From Eriocheir sinensis (lineage: Eukaryota > Arthropoda > Malacostraca > Decapoda > Varunidae): a stretch of DNA of 64,000 nt. Positions within the stretch are counted from its first letter, which is position 1. Every line of letters begins with the position of its first letter. The notes under the pieces were generated by a model that saw only the letters and a list, made by a program, of their open reading frames with translations, made no database searches and was not told where the DNA came from. Shown here piece by piece: positions 13,808-27,900 of this stretch. The stretch covers positions 806,001-870,000 of the forward strand of contig NW_026111754.1 in assembly GCF_024679095.1 (NCBI RefSeq), written 5' to 3'. Made by a program: the position numbers and the translations under genes.

Positions 13808-15859
13808 TTATATATTTTGACACAAATTTACAATATTTTATGGGTATTTTGTATATACATTTCAAAAGAAATTTACCTAGTTTTATGTGTATTTTGTATA
13901 TCTATTTTCATACAAACTCAAATTATTTCTATGTATTTTTGTATATATTTTAAGACAAATTTTAGTTATGTTATGTGTATTTTGTAAATTTATTTTCATT
14001 CAAATATATATTATTTTATTGGTGTTTTGTTGATTTATATTGATACGAATTTACATTATTTTATATGTACTTTGTATATATATTTTTATACGCTTTTCCA
14101 TTATTTAATATTTATTTTGAATATATATTTTTATTCAAATTCATGGTATTTTATGTGTATTTGTATATATATTTTTATATAAATTTACATTATTTTATGT
14201 GTATTTTGTACATATATTTTATTACAAATCTACCTTATTTTATGTTTATTTTGTATGTGTATTTTGTATATTTATATTTATCCAAATACACATTCTTTTA
14301 TTGGTATTTTGTTTATTTATTTTAGTTCGAATTTACATTATTTTATGTGTATTTTGTATACATTTTTATATACGTATTTACTTAATTTTATGTGTATTTT
14401 GTATATATATTTTTATAGAAATCTACGTTTTTTTATTTGTATTCGTATATATATTTTGAAACAAATTTACATTGTTTTATATGTATTTTTGCATATCTCT
14501 TTCATTACAAATTTACCTTATTGTATGTGCATTTTGTATATTTATTTCAATGCAAATCTAAATATTTTATGTGTTTTTTGGTATATATATTTTTATAAGA
14601 TTACGAAAATTTGAATAAAAATATATACAAAAAAACAAAAAAAATAAATTTCAATTTGTATGAAAATAGATATACAAAATACACATATAATTAGTTAAAT
14701 TTGTATTTAAATACATGTACAAAATACACATAAAATAATGTAAATTTGTATGAAATGAAAACAAATTCACATAAAATTCGCGTCAAAATAAATAAACAAA
14801 ATATCAATAAAAGAATGTGTATTTGTATGAAAATAGATATACAAAATACACATAAAGTAACCTAAATTTGTATCAAACTATATACAAAAATAAACAAAAT
14901 TTTTTTAAATTTGTATGAAAATAAATATACAAAATACATATAAAATTAGGTAATTTGAATTGAAATACATACACAAAATACACATAAAATAATATAAATT
15001 TGACTGAAAATACATAAACAAATACACTTAAAATAACGAAAATTTGTATAAAAAAAATATGTACAAAACACAAATAGAATAATGTAAAATCGTATCAAAA
15101 TAAATACACAGAGTATTAATAAAATAATGTAAATTTGTATGAAAATAAAGAAGCAAAATACCCATAAAATAACGCATTTTTTTTATTTATAAAAATATAT
15201 ATACCAAAATACACATCAAAAAATTTAATTTGTATTAAAATAAATATACAAAAAACACATACAATAAGGTAAATTTGTATTGAAATAGATATGCAAAATA
15301 CATATAAAACAATGTAAATTTGTTTCAAAATATATATACGAATACACATAAAATAACGTAGATTTCTATAAATATATATATACAAAATACACATAAAATG
15401 AAGTAAATACGTATAAAAAAATGTATACAAAATACATATAAAATAATGTAAACTCGTATCAAAATAAATAAACAAAATACCAATAAAAGAATGTGTATTT
15501 GTATAAATATAAATATACAAAATACACATAAAATAACGTAAATTTATATAAAACTATATACAAAAATACACAGAAGTAATTAAATTTGTATGAAAATATA
15601 TACAAAATACACACAAAATAAGCTAAATTTGAATTGAAATATATATACAAAATATATGAAATAAAGTAAATTTGTATCAAAATATTTATACAAATACACA
15701 TATAATAACGTAAATTTGTATGAAAATATATAAACAAAATACACATTAAATAATGTAAATACGTATAAAGAAATATGTACAAAATACACATATAATCATG
15801 TAATTCGTATCAAAATAAATAAACAAAATACCAATAAAATAATATAAATTTGTATGAGT
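13808..15859. repeat. Dispersed copy of the 2.3-kb two-polarity unit (blocks 14 and 15)
   Basis: Plus array to 14601, then minus array to 15859. Matches 52320-54368 and 54650-56668 through the internal TTATAAGATTACGAAAATT junction and the terminal GAGTAAACGTGT junction. It lacks the first 280 bp or so of the tandem copies. Spot comparisons show only a few mismatches per 100 bp. Confidence 0.85.
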
Positions 15860-15876
15860 AAACGTGTATGTTGCAT
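15856..15876 (+). repeat. Recurrent junction motif GAGTAAACGTGT (first of nine)
   Basis: Marks a minus-to-plus switch: TTTGTATGAG of one polarity is fused to CGTGTATGTTGCATATTTTTT of the other. Further direct copies start at 46832, 51667, 52034, 54364, 56664 and 59320. Inverted copies lie at 38622-38642 and 43398-43418. The fused sequence is not a normal monomer, so the copies must share one ancestral breakpoint. Confidence 0.9.
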
Positions 15877-17671
15877 ATTTTTTCAATACAAATTTACCTT
15901 ATTATATACGCATTTTGTATATTAATTTTAATATATGTGTATTTGAATATATATTTTGATACAAATTTACATTATTTTATGGATTTTCTATATTTATTTA
16001 AATTCAAATTTAGCTTATTTTATGTGTCCTTTCTATATCTATTTTCATACAAATTTAATTATTTTTGTTTATTTATGCATATAGTTTTATACAATTTTAC
16101 GTTATTTTATGTGTATTTTGTATATTTATATTTATACAAGTAAACATTCTTTTATTGGCATTTAGTTTATTTATTTTGATACGAATTTACATTATTTTAT
16201 GTGTATTTTGTATACATTTTCTTATACGTATTTACTTCATTTTATGTGTATTTTGTATATATATTTTATAGAAATCTACGTTATTTTATGTGTATTCGTA
16301 TGTATATTTTGAAACAAATTTACATTGTTTTATATGTATTTTGCATATCTATTTCAATACAAATTTACCTTATTGTTTGTGCATTTTGTATATTTATTGT
16401 AATACAAATTTAAATATTTTATGTGCATTTTGGTATATATATTTTTATAAAAAATGCGTTGTTTTATGGGTATTTTGCATCTTTATTTTCATTCAAATAT
16501 ACATTATTTTATTAATATTCTGTTTATTTATTTTGATACTATTTTACATTATTCTATTTCTGTTTTGTATATATTTTTTTATACATATTTACATTATTTA
16601 ATGTGTATTTTCTATATATATTTCATACAAATTTTCGTTCTTTTAAGTGTATTTGTTTATATATTTTTATTCAAATTTACATTATTTTATGTGTATTTTG
16701 TAGATGTATTTCAATAGAAATTTAACTAATTTGATGTGTATTTTGTATATATATTTTATACAAATTTAAATTATTTTTTGTGTATTTTTGTATAGAGAAA
16801 TATTCAAATTTACAATATTTTATGTGTATTTTGTATATCTATTTTCATACAAATACACATTCTTTTATTGATATTTTGTTTATTTATTTTGATGCGAATT
16901 TACATTATTTAATGTGTATTGTGTATATATATTTTTATACGTATTTACGTCATTTCATGTGTATTTTGTATATATATTTCTATAGAAATATACGTTATTT
17001 TATGTTTATTCGTATATATTTTTTTAAACAAATATACATTGTTTTATGTGCATTTTGCATATTTTTTCAATACAAATTTATCTTATTGTACGTGCATTTT
17101 GTATATTAATTTTAACACAAATTTAGCTATTCTATGTGTATTTTTGTATATGTATTTTTATAAAAATATGCTTTATTTTATGGGTATTTTGCATCTTTAT
17201 TTTCATACAAAATTGCATTATTTTATTGATATTCTGTGTATTTATTTTGATACGATGTTACATTATTCTATGTATATTTTGTATATCTATTTTATACCAA
17301 TGTACGTTATTTTATGTGAATTTGTTTTCATTTCATACAAATTTACATTATTTTATGTGAATTTTGTACATGTATTTAAATACAAATTTAACTAATTATA
17401 TGTGTATTTTGTATATCTATTTTCATACAAATTGAAATTAATTTTGTGTATTTTTGTATATATTTTTATTCAAATTTTCGTAATTTTATGTGTATTTTGT
17501 ATATTTATTTTCCGACAAATATACGTTCTTTAATCGGAATTTTATTTATTTATTTGATACGAATTTTCATTTTTTTTAGGTGTATTTGATATATATATTT
17601 TTATACTTATTTACATAATTATATATGTATTTTGAATATATATTTTCATAGAAATTTACTCTATATGTATA
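15860..17671 (+). repeat. Plus-polarity block 16
   Basis: About 40 monomers. 15940-17671 is repeated at 62040-63651. The part from 16460 also matches 2455-3660. Ends at the CTCTATATGTATAT junction. Confidence 0.85.
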
Positions 17672-20600
17672 TGTATAGAAAATACACATGAAATAATCTA
17701 AATTCGTATCGAAATAAATGAACAAAATACCGATAAAATAATGTAATTTTGAATGAAAATATATATAGAAAATACACATAAAATAACGTAAATACAAATA
17801 AATATATACACATAAAATGATTTGAATTTGAATGAATATAGATATAAAAATAAACTTAAAATAAGGCAAATTTATAATGAAATATATATACAAAATACAC
17901 ATAAAATAATGTAGATTTGTTTGAAAATATATATACGAATACACATAAAATAACGTAGATTTCTATAGAAATATATATACAAAATACACATGAAATGTTG
18001 TAAATAAGTATAAAAAGATATATACAAAATACACATTAAATAATGTAAATTCGTGTCAAAATAAATAATTAAAATATCAATAAAAGAATGTGTATTTGTA
18101 TGAAAAAACATATACAAAATACACATAGAATAACGTAAATTTGTATAAAACTATATATAAAAATCCAAAAAATAAGTTAAATTTGTATGAAAATAAATAT
18201 ACAAAATACACATACAATTAGGTAAATTTGTAAAGAAATACATATACAAAATACACATAAAATAATATAAATTTGAATGAAAATATATAAACAAATACAC
18301 TTAAATTAACATAAATTTGTATAAAATATATATAAAAAATACTCATTAAATAATGTAAATATGTATAAAAAATATATATTCAAAACACAAATAGAATAAT
18401 GTAAAATCGTGTTAAAATAAATACACAGAATGAAAATAAAATAATGTAAATTTGAATGAAAATAAAGATGCAAAATACCCAAAAAATAACGCATTTTTTA
18501 TAAATATACAAAATACACATGAAAGGATGTAAATTCGCGTCAAAAAAAATAAACAAAATGTCAATAAAAGAATGTGTATTTGTATGAAAATATATATACA
18601 AAATACACATAAGATAACATAAATTTGTATAAAACTATATACAAAAATACACAAAATAATTTAAATTTGTGTGAAAATAATTATACAAAATACACATAAA
18701 ATTAGGTAAATTTGTATTGAAATACATATACAAAATACACATACAATACTGTAAATTTGAATGAAAATACATAAACAAATACACTTAAAACAACGTAAAT
18801 TTGTATAAAAAAATATATACAAAACACATAGAATAATGTAAAATCGTATCAAAATAAATACACAGAATATTAATAAAATAATGTAAATTTGTATGAAAAT
18901 AAAGAAGCAAAATACCCATAAAATAACGCATTTTTTTTAAATATATATACAAAAATACACATAAAAAAAATTATTTGTATTAAAATAAATATACAAAATA
19001 CACATACAATAAGGTAAATCTGGTTTGAAATAGATATGCAAAATACATATAAAATAATGTAAATTTGTTTCAAAATATATATACGAATACACATAAAATA
19101 ACGTAGATTTGTATAAAAATATATATACAAAATACACGTAAAATGAAGTAAATACGTATAAAAAAATGTATACAAAATACACATAAAATAATGTAAATTC
19201 GTATCAAAATAAATAAACAAAATACCAATAAAAGAATGTGTATTTGTATAAATATAAATATACAAAATACACATAAAATAACGTAAATTTGCATAAAACT
19301 ATATACAAAAAACACAGAAGTAATTAAAATCGTATGAAAATAGATATACTAAATACAGATAAAATAAGCTAAATTTGAATTGAAATGTATATACAAAATA
19401 CATAAAATAATGTAAATTTGTATCAAAATATTTATAAAAATACATATAATAACGTAAATTTGTTTAAAAATATATAAACAAAATACACATTAAGTAATGT
19501 AAATACGTATAAAAAATATGTACAAAATACACTTATAATCATGTAATTCGTATCAAACTAAATAAACAAAATAGCAATAAAATAATGTAGATTTGTATGA
19601 GAAAACATATACAAATACATATAAAATAACGCTAATTTCTATAAAAATATATGTCCAAAAATGAACGTAAAATAAATTAACTTTGGATAAAAATATATAT
19701 ACAAAACACCCATTAAATAATGTAAATGAGTACATAAAATAACCTAAATTTGTATAAAACTATATACAAAAATACACAAAAATAATTCAAATTTGTATGA
19801 AAAGAAATATACAAAATACACATAAAATTAGGTTAATTTCTATTGAAATACATATACAAAATACACATAAAATAATGTAAATTTGAAAGAAAATATATAA
19901 ACAAATACACATATAATAACGTAAATTTGTATGAAATATATATACAAAATACACATTATATAATGTAAATATGTATAAAAAAAATATATACAAAACACAA
20001 ATAGAATAATGTAAAATCGTATCAAAATATATACACAGAATATTAATAAAATAATGTAAATTTGTATGAAAATTAAGATGCAAAATACCTATAAAATAAC
20101 GCATTTTTTATAAAATTATTGATACCAAAATACACATAAAATATTTGAATTTGAATCAAAATAAATATACAAAATGCACATACAATAAGGTAAATTTGTA
20201 TTGAAATAGATATGCAAAATACATATAAAATAATGTAAATTTGTTTCAAAATATATATGCGAATACACATAAAATAACGTAGATTTCTATAAAAATACAT
20301 ATACAAAATACACATAAAACTAAGTAAATACGTATAAAAAAATGTATACAAAATACACATAAAATAATGTAAATTCGTATAAATATAAATAAACAATACA
20401 GCAATAAAAGAATGTGTATTTGTATAAATATATATATACAAAATGCACATAAAATAACGTAAATTTATTTGAAACTATATACATAAAATAACGCAAATTT
20501 CTATAAAAATATATGTACAAAAATGAAAATAAAATAAATTTGCATAAAAATATATATACAAAACACACATTAGATAATGTAAATGAGTATAAAAATATGT

Positions 20601-22267
20601 ATACAAAATACGTATGAAATAATCTAAATTCGTATCGAATTAAATTAAGAAAATACCAATATAATAATGTAATTTTGGATGAAAATAACCTAAATACAAA
20701 TACAAATATACACATAAAATAATTTAAAATTGAATGAAATAAATATACAAAATAAACATAAAATAAGGTAAATTTGTAATGAAATATATGAAAAAATACA
20801 CATAAAATAATATAAATTTGTATGAAAATATATATACAAATACACATTAAATAACATGAATTTGTATAAAATTTGTATCAAAATATATACGAATACACAC
20901 AATAAAATAACATATTTTTTTATGAAAATGTATATACAAAATACACATAAAATAATGTAAATTTGAATAAAAATATATAAACAAATACACATAAAATAAT
21001 GTAAATTTGGATAAAATATATATACAAAATAAATGTTAAAATCGTATCAAAATAAATAAAGAGAATATCAATAAAATAATGTAAATTTGTATGAAAATAA
21101 AGCTGCAAAACATCCATATAATATTGCATATTTGCATAAAAATATATATGCAAAAATACATATAAAATAATTAAATTTGTATTAAAATATACAAAATGCA
21201 AGTACAATAAAGAAAATTTGTATTGAAATAGATATGCAAAATACACATCAATAATGTAAATTTGTATCAAAATATATATACGAATACTCATAAAATAGAG
21301 TAAATTTCTATGAAAATATACATACAAAATAGATATACAAAATACACATATAACTAGTTAAATTTGTATTTAAATACATGTACAAAAAACACATAAAATA
21401 ATGTAGATTTGTATGAAATGAAAACACATACATTTTATATAAAATATATATACAAAATACACATAGAATAATGTAAAATCATACCAAATAAATACACAGA
21501 ATATCAATAAAATAATGTAAATTTGTATGAAAATAAAGATGCAAAATACCCATAAAATAAAGCATATTTTTATAAAAAATACATACACAAAAATACACAT
21601 AGATTAATCAAATTTGTATTAAAATTAATATACAAAATGCACACACAATAATGTAAATTTGTATTGAAAAAATATGCAAAATCCACATAAAACAATGTAA
21701 ATTTGTTTCAAAATATATATACTAATACACATAAAATAACGTAGATTTCTATAGAAATATATATACAAAATACACTTGAAATAATGTAAATACGTATAAA
21801 AATATATATACAAAATACATATTAAATAATGTTGATTCGTGTCAAAATAAATAAAAAAAATATCGTGAAAAGAATGTGTATTTGTATGAAAATAGATATA
21901 CAAAATACACATAAAATAACCTAAATTTGTATAAAACTACATACAAAAATAAACAAAAATAATTTAAACTTGTATGAAAATACATATACAAAAAACATAA
22001 AATTAGGTAAATTTGTATTGAAATACATATACAAAATACACATAAAATAATGTAAATTTGAATGAAAATAGATAAACATATAGACTTAAAATAACGTAAA
22101 TTTGTATCAAATATATATACAAAAAACACATTAAATAATGTAAATATGTATAAAAAAGATATATACAAAACACAAATAAAATAATGTAAAATCGTACAAA
22201 ATAAATACAGAAAATATTAATAAAATAATGTAAATTTGTATGAAAATTAAGATTCAAAATACCCATG
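17672..22267 (-). repeat. Minus-polarity block 17
   Basis: About 102 monomers. 17700-18000 recurs at 63655-64000. 20068-22267 is the inverted 2.1-kb module and the inner right arm of the large palindrome. Monomers of the AATAAATAAACAAAATA class fall near 18061, 18416, 18855, 19206, 19555, 20030, 20385, 21486, 21846 and 22203, mostly 350-360 bp apart, showing the 8-monomer register. Confidence 0.85.
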
Positions 22268-22361
22268 TCATGTGTATTCGTATATATATTTTGAAACAAA
22301 TTTACATTGTTTATATGTATTTTGCATATCTATTTTTGTGTATTCTGTATTTATTTTTGTT
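22268..22361 (+). repeat. Very short plus-polarity block 18
   Basis: Inverted copy of block 9 (8903-8997), about two monomers, with both switch points preserved. It is nearly symmetrical with block 9 about the palindrome centre near 15632. Confidence 0.82.
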
Positions 22362-24659
22362 ATACATAGAATAATGTAGAATCGTATCAAAATAAGTACA
22401 CAGAATATCAATAAAATAATTTAAATTTGTATGAAAACAAAGATGTAAAATTTCCAAAAGATAAGCATATTTTTTTAAAAAAATACATATACAAAAATAC
22501 ACATATAATAATCAAATTTGTATTAAAATTAATATACAAAATGCACACCTACAATAAGGTAAATTTGTATTGAAAAAAAAAACGCAAAATACAAATAAAA
22601 CATTATAAATTTGTTTCAAAATATATATACGAATACACATAAAATAACGTAGATTTCTATAGAAATATATATACAAAATACACATGAAATAATGTAAATA
22701 CGTATAAAAATATATATATAAAATACATATTAAGTAATGTAAATTCGTGTCAAAATAAATAAACAAAATATCATGAAAAGAATGTGTATTTGTATGAAAA
22801 TAAATAATAGATAATAAATTTGTATGAAATATATATGCAAGATATACATTAAATAATGTAAATATGTATAAAAAAATATATACAAAAAAAAATAGAATAA
22901 TGTAAGATCGTATCAAAATAAATACACCGAATATTAATAAAATAATGTAAATTTGTATGAAAATAAAGATGCAAAATTCCCATCAAATAGCGCATTTCTT
23001 ATAAAAATATATATAACAAAATACACATAAAATATTTAAATTTGTATTGAAATAAATATACAAAATGCACATACAATAAGGTAAACTTCTAATGAAAGAG
23101 ATATGCAAAAATACATATAAAACAAAGTTAATTTGTTTCAAAATATATATACGAATACACATAAAATAACGTAGATTTCTATAAAAATATATATACAAAT
23201 TACACATAAAATTAGGTAAATACGTATCAAAAAATGTAAACAAAATACACATAAAAAAAATATAAATTCGAAACAAAATAAATAAACAAAATACCAATAA
23301 AAGAATGTGTATTTGTATAAATATAAATGTACAAAATACACATACAAAATAAACATAAAATAACGTAAATTTGTAATTAAATATATATACAAAATACACA
23401 TAAAATAATGTAAATTTATATGAAAATATATATACAAATACACATAAAATACCATGAGTTTGTATAAAATTGTATATTCAAAATAAATATTAAATAATGT
23501 AAATGCGTATAAAAATATATATAAAAAGTACATATAAAATTATGTAAATTCGCATCAATATAAATCAACAAAATACCAATAAAATAATATATATTTGAAT
23601 GAAAATAGATTTACAAAATACACATAACATAACTAAAATTTGTATTGAAATATATACAAAAATACATAAAAATAGTTTGAGTTTGTATGAAAATAGATAT
23701 TCAAATTACACATAAAACTAGGTAAATTTCTTTTGAAATATATATACAAAATATCCAAAAAATATTGTAAATTTGTGTCAAAATATATAAAGAAATACAC
23801 ATAAAATAACGTAAATTTGTATGAAAAATATATACAAAATACACATAGAATAATGTCAAATCGTATCAAAATGAATGAGCAGAATATCAATAAAATAACG
23901 TAAATTTGTATGAAAATAAAGATGCAAAATACCTATAAAATAAAGCATATTTTTATAAAAATACATATAGAAAAATACACATAGAATAATTAAATTTGTA
24001 TTAAAATTAATATACAATATGCATATACAATAAATTTAAATTTGATTATATTAAATGAAATAAATATACAAAATAAACATAAAATAAGGTAAATTTGTAA
24101 TAAAATATATGTAAGAATACACATAAAATAATATAAATTTGTATGAAAATATATATACAAATACACATAAAATAACATGAATTTGTATAAAATTTGTTTC
24201 AAAATATATACGAATACACACAATAAAATAACGTAAATTTTTATGAAAATGTATATATAAAATACACATAAAATAATTTAAATACGTAGAAAAATATATA
24301 TACAAAATACACATAAAATAATGTAAATTCGTAAAAAACTAAATACACAAAATTCCAATAAAAGAATGTATATTTGTATGAAAATATATATACAAAAAAC
24401 AAATAAAATAACTATAATTTGTATAAAAATATATACAAAAATACACAAAAATAATTTAAATTTGTTTGAAAATAGATATGCAAAATACACATAAAGTTAG
24501 GCAAATTTGTATTGAAATACATATACAAAACTCACATAAAATAATGTAAATTTGTATTAAAATATATAAACAAATACATATAAAATAAAGTAAATTTGGA
24601 TAAAATATATATACAAAATATACATTAAATATTTTAAAAATGTATAAAAATATATTATA
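22362..24659 (-). repeat. Minus-polarity block 19
   Basis: About 51 monomers. 22362-24030 pairs inverted with about 7390-8902. The homology breaks near 24035, where the sequence changes to the type seen at 5110-5814 and 33060-33667. 23573-24015 is duplicated directly at 24944-25400. Confidence 0.85.
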
Positions 24660-24943
24660 TTATATATATTTTTATTGATATTTGCGTTATTTATGTGTAT
24701 TTTGTATATGTTTTCTCATAGAAATTTACATTATTTTATTGGTATTTTGTCTATTTATTTTGATACGACTTACATGATTATTTGTGTATTTTGTAAATTT
24801 TTTTATACGTATTTACATTATTTAATGTGTATTTTGTTTATATATTTTTATACAAATTTACGTTATTATATGTGTATTTGTATAAGTAAATTAATACAAA
24901 TTTACATTATTTTATGTATTTTGTATATATATTTCAATTCAAA
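24660..24943 (+). repeat. Short plus-polarity block 20
   Basis: About six monomers, a truncated copy of the start of blocks 6 and 24 (TTTTTATTGATATTTGCG...). It breaks off in TTTCAATTCAAATAACAATAA, where minus array resumes. Confidence 0.82.
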
Positions 24944-27900
24944 TAACAATAAAATAATATATATTTGAATGAAAATAGATTTACAAAATACACATAACAT
25001 AACTAAAATTTGTATTGAAATATATACAAAAATACATAAAAATAATTTGAGTTTGTATGAAAATAGATATTCAAAATACGCATAAAACTAGGTAAATTTC
25101 TTTTGAAATATATATACAAAATACCCATAAAATATTGTAAATTTGTTATAAAATATATAAACAAATACACATAAAATAACGTAAATTTGAATGAAAAATA
25201 TATACAAAATACACATAGAATAATGTCAAATCGTATCAAAATGAATGAGCAGAATATCAATAAAATAACGTAAATTTGTATGAAAATAAAGATGCAAAAT
25301 ACCCATAAAATAAAGCATATTTTTATAAAAATACATATACAAAAATACACATAGAATAATTAAATTTGTATTAAAATTAATATACAAAATGCATATACAA
25401 TAAGGTAAATTTGTATTGAAAAAATAAGCAAAATACACATAAAAGTGTAATTTTTTAAAAAAATCTATATACGAATACACATAATATAACGCAGATTTCT
25501 ATAGAAATATAAATACAAAATACACATGAAATGATGTAAATACGTATAAAAATATATATACAAAATACATATTAAATAGTTTAAATTCTCGTCAAAATAA
25601 ATAAACAAAATATCAATAAAAGAATGTGTATTTGTATGAAAATAAACATACAAAATACTCATAAAATAACCTAAGTTTGTATAAAACTATATACAAAAAT
25701 ACACAAAAATAATTTAAATTTTTATGAAAATAAATATACAAAATACACTTAAAATTAGGTAAATTTGTATTGAAATACATATACAAAATACACATAAAAT
25801 AATGGAAATTTAAATGAAAATATATAAACATATACACTTAAAATAACGTAAATTTGTATCAAATATATATACAAAATATTAATTAAATAATGTAAATATG
25901 TATAAAAAAATATATACAAAACACAAATAGAATAATGTAAAATCGTATCAACAATAAATACACAGAATATTAATAAAATAATGTTAATTTGTATGAAAAT
26001 AAAGATGCAAAATAGCCATAAAATAACGCATTTTTTTTATAAATATATATATACCAAAATACATATAAAATATTAAAATTTGTATTAAAATAAATATAAA
26101 AAATGCACATACTATAAGGTAAATTTGTATTGAAATAGATATGCAAAATTCATATAAAACAATGTAAATTTGTTTCAAAATATATATACGAATACACATA
26201 AAATAACGTAGATTTCTATAAAAAAATATATACAAAATACACATAAAATGAGGTAAATACGTATAAAAAATGAATACAAAAAATACATAAAAATCGTATC
26301 AAAATAAATAAACAAAATACCAATAAAAGAATGTGTATTTGAAAAAATATAAATATACAAAATACACATAAAACATCGGAAATTTATATAAAACTATATA
26401 CAAAAATACACAGAAGTAATTAAATTTGTATGAAAATATATATACAAAATACAGTTAAAATTAGCTAAATTTGATTTGAAATGTACATACAAAATACATA
26501 AAATAATGTAAATCTGTATCAAAATATTTATACAAATACATATAATAACGTAGATTTGTTTAAAAATATATAAACAAAATACACTTTAAGTAATAAAAAT
26601 ACGTATAAAAAATATGTACAAAATACACATATAATCATGTAATTCGTATCAAAATAAATAAACAAAATAGCAATAAAATAATGTAAATTTGTATGAGAAA
26701 ACAAATAACGCAAATTTCTATAAAAATATATGTACAAAAATGCACATAAAATAAAGTAAATTTGTAAAAAAAATATATATACAAAACACACACTAAATAA
26801 TGTAAATGCGTACATAAAATAACCTAAATTTGTATAAAACTATATTCAAAAATACACAAAAATAATTTAAATTTGTTTGAAAAGAGATATACAAAATACA
26901 CATAAAATTAGGTAAATTTGTATTGAAATACATATACAAAATACACATCAAATAATGTAAATTTGAATGAAAATATATAAACAAATACACTTAAAATAAC
27001 GTAAATTTGTATAAAATATATATGCAAGATACACATTAAGTAATGTAAATGTGTATAAAAAATATATATACAAAAAACAAATAGAATAATATAAAATCGT
27101 ATCAAAATAAATACACAGAATATCAATAAAATAATGTAAATTTGTATGAAAATAAAGATGCAAAATTCCCAAATATTATCGCATTTTTTATAAAAGTATT
27201 TTTACCAAAATACACATAAAATATTTAAATTTGTAATGAAATAAATATACAAAATGCATATACAGTAAGGTAAATTTGTATTGAATGAGATATTCAAAAA
27301 TACATATAAAACAATGTAAATTTGTTTCAAAATATATACGAATACACATAAAATAAAGTAGATTTCTATAGAAATATATATACAAAATACATATGAAATT
27401 ATGTAAATACGTATAAAAATATATATACAAAATACATATCAAATAATGTAAATTCGTGTCAAAATAAATCAACAAAATATCATGAAAAGAATATGTATTT
27501 GTATGAAAATAGATAATAGATAATAAATTTGTATAAAATATATATGCAAGATACTCATTAAAAATTGTAAACATGTATAAAAAAGTATATACAAAAAACA
27601 AATAGAATAATGTAACATCGTATCAAAATAAATACACCGAATATTAATAAAATAATGTAAATTTGTATGAAAATAAAGATGCAAAATTCCCATAAAATAG
27701 CGCATTTCTTATAAAAATATATATACCAAAATACACATAAAATATTTAAATTTGCATTGAAATAAATATACAAAATGCACATACAATAAGGTAAATTTGT
27801 ACTGAAAGAGATATGCAAAAATACATATAAAACAATGTAAATTTGTTTCAAAATATATATACGAATACAAATAAAAAAACGTAGATTTCTGTAAAAATAT

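Larger units (their letters stand above)
7390..24030. repeat. Large imperfect palindrome, arms about 7390-11272 and 20068-24030
   Basis: Landmark pairs with near-constant sums: 8903/22361, 8998/22267 and 10015/21250 (about 31,265), 8265/22970 (about 31,250), 7965/23445 (about 31,415), 11261/20080 (31,341). Drift of about 150 bp reflects indels. The spacer of about 8.8 kb is satellite of both polarities. Confidence 0.83.
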
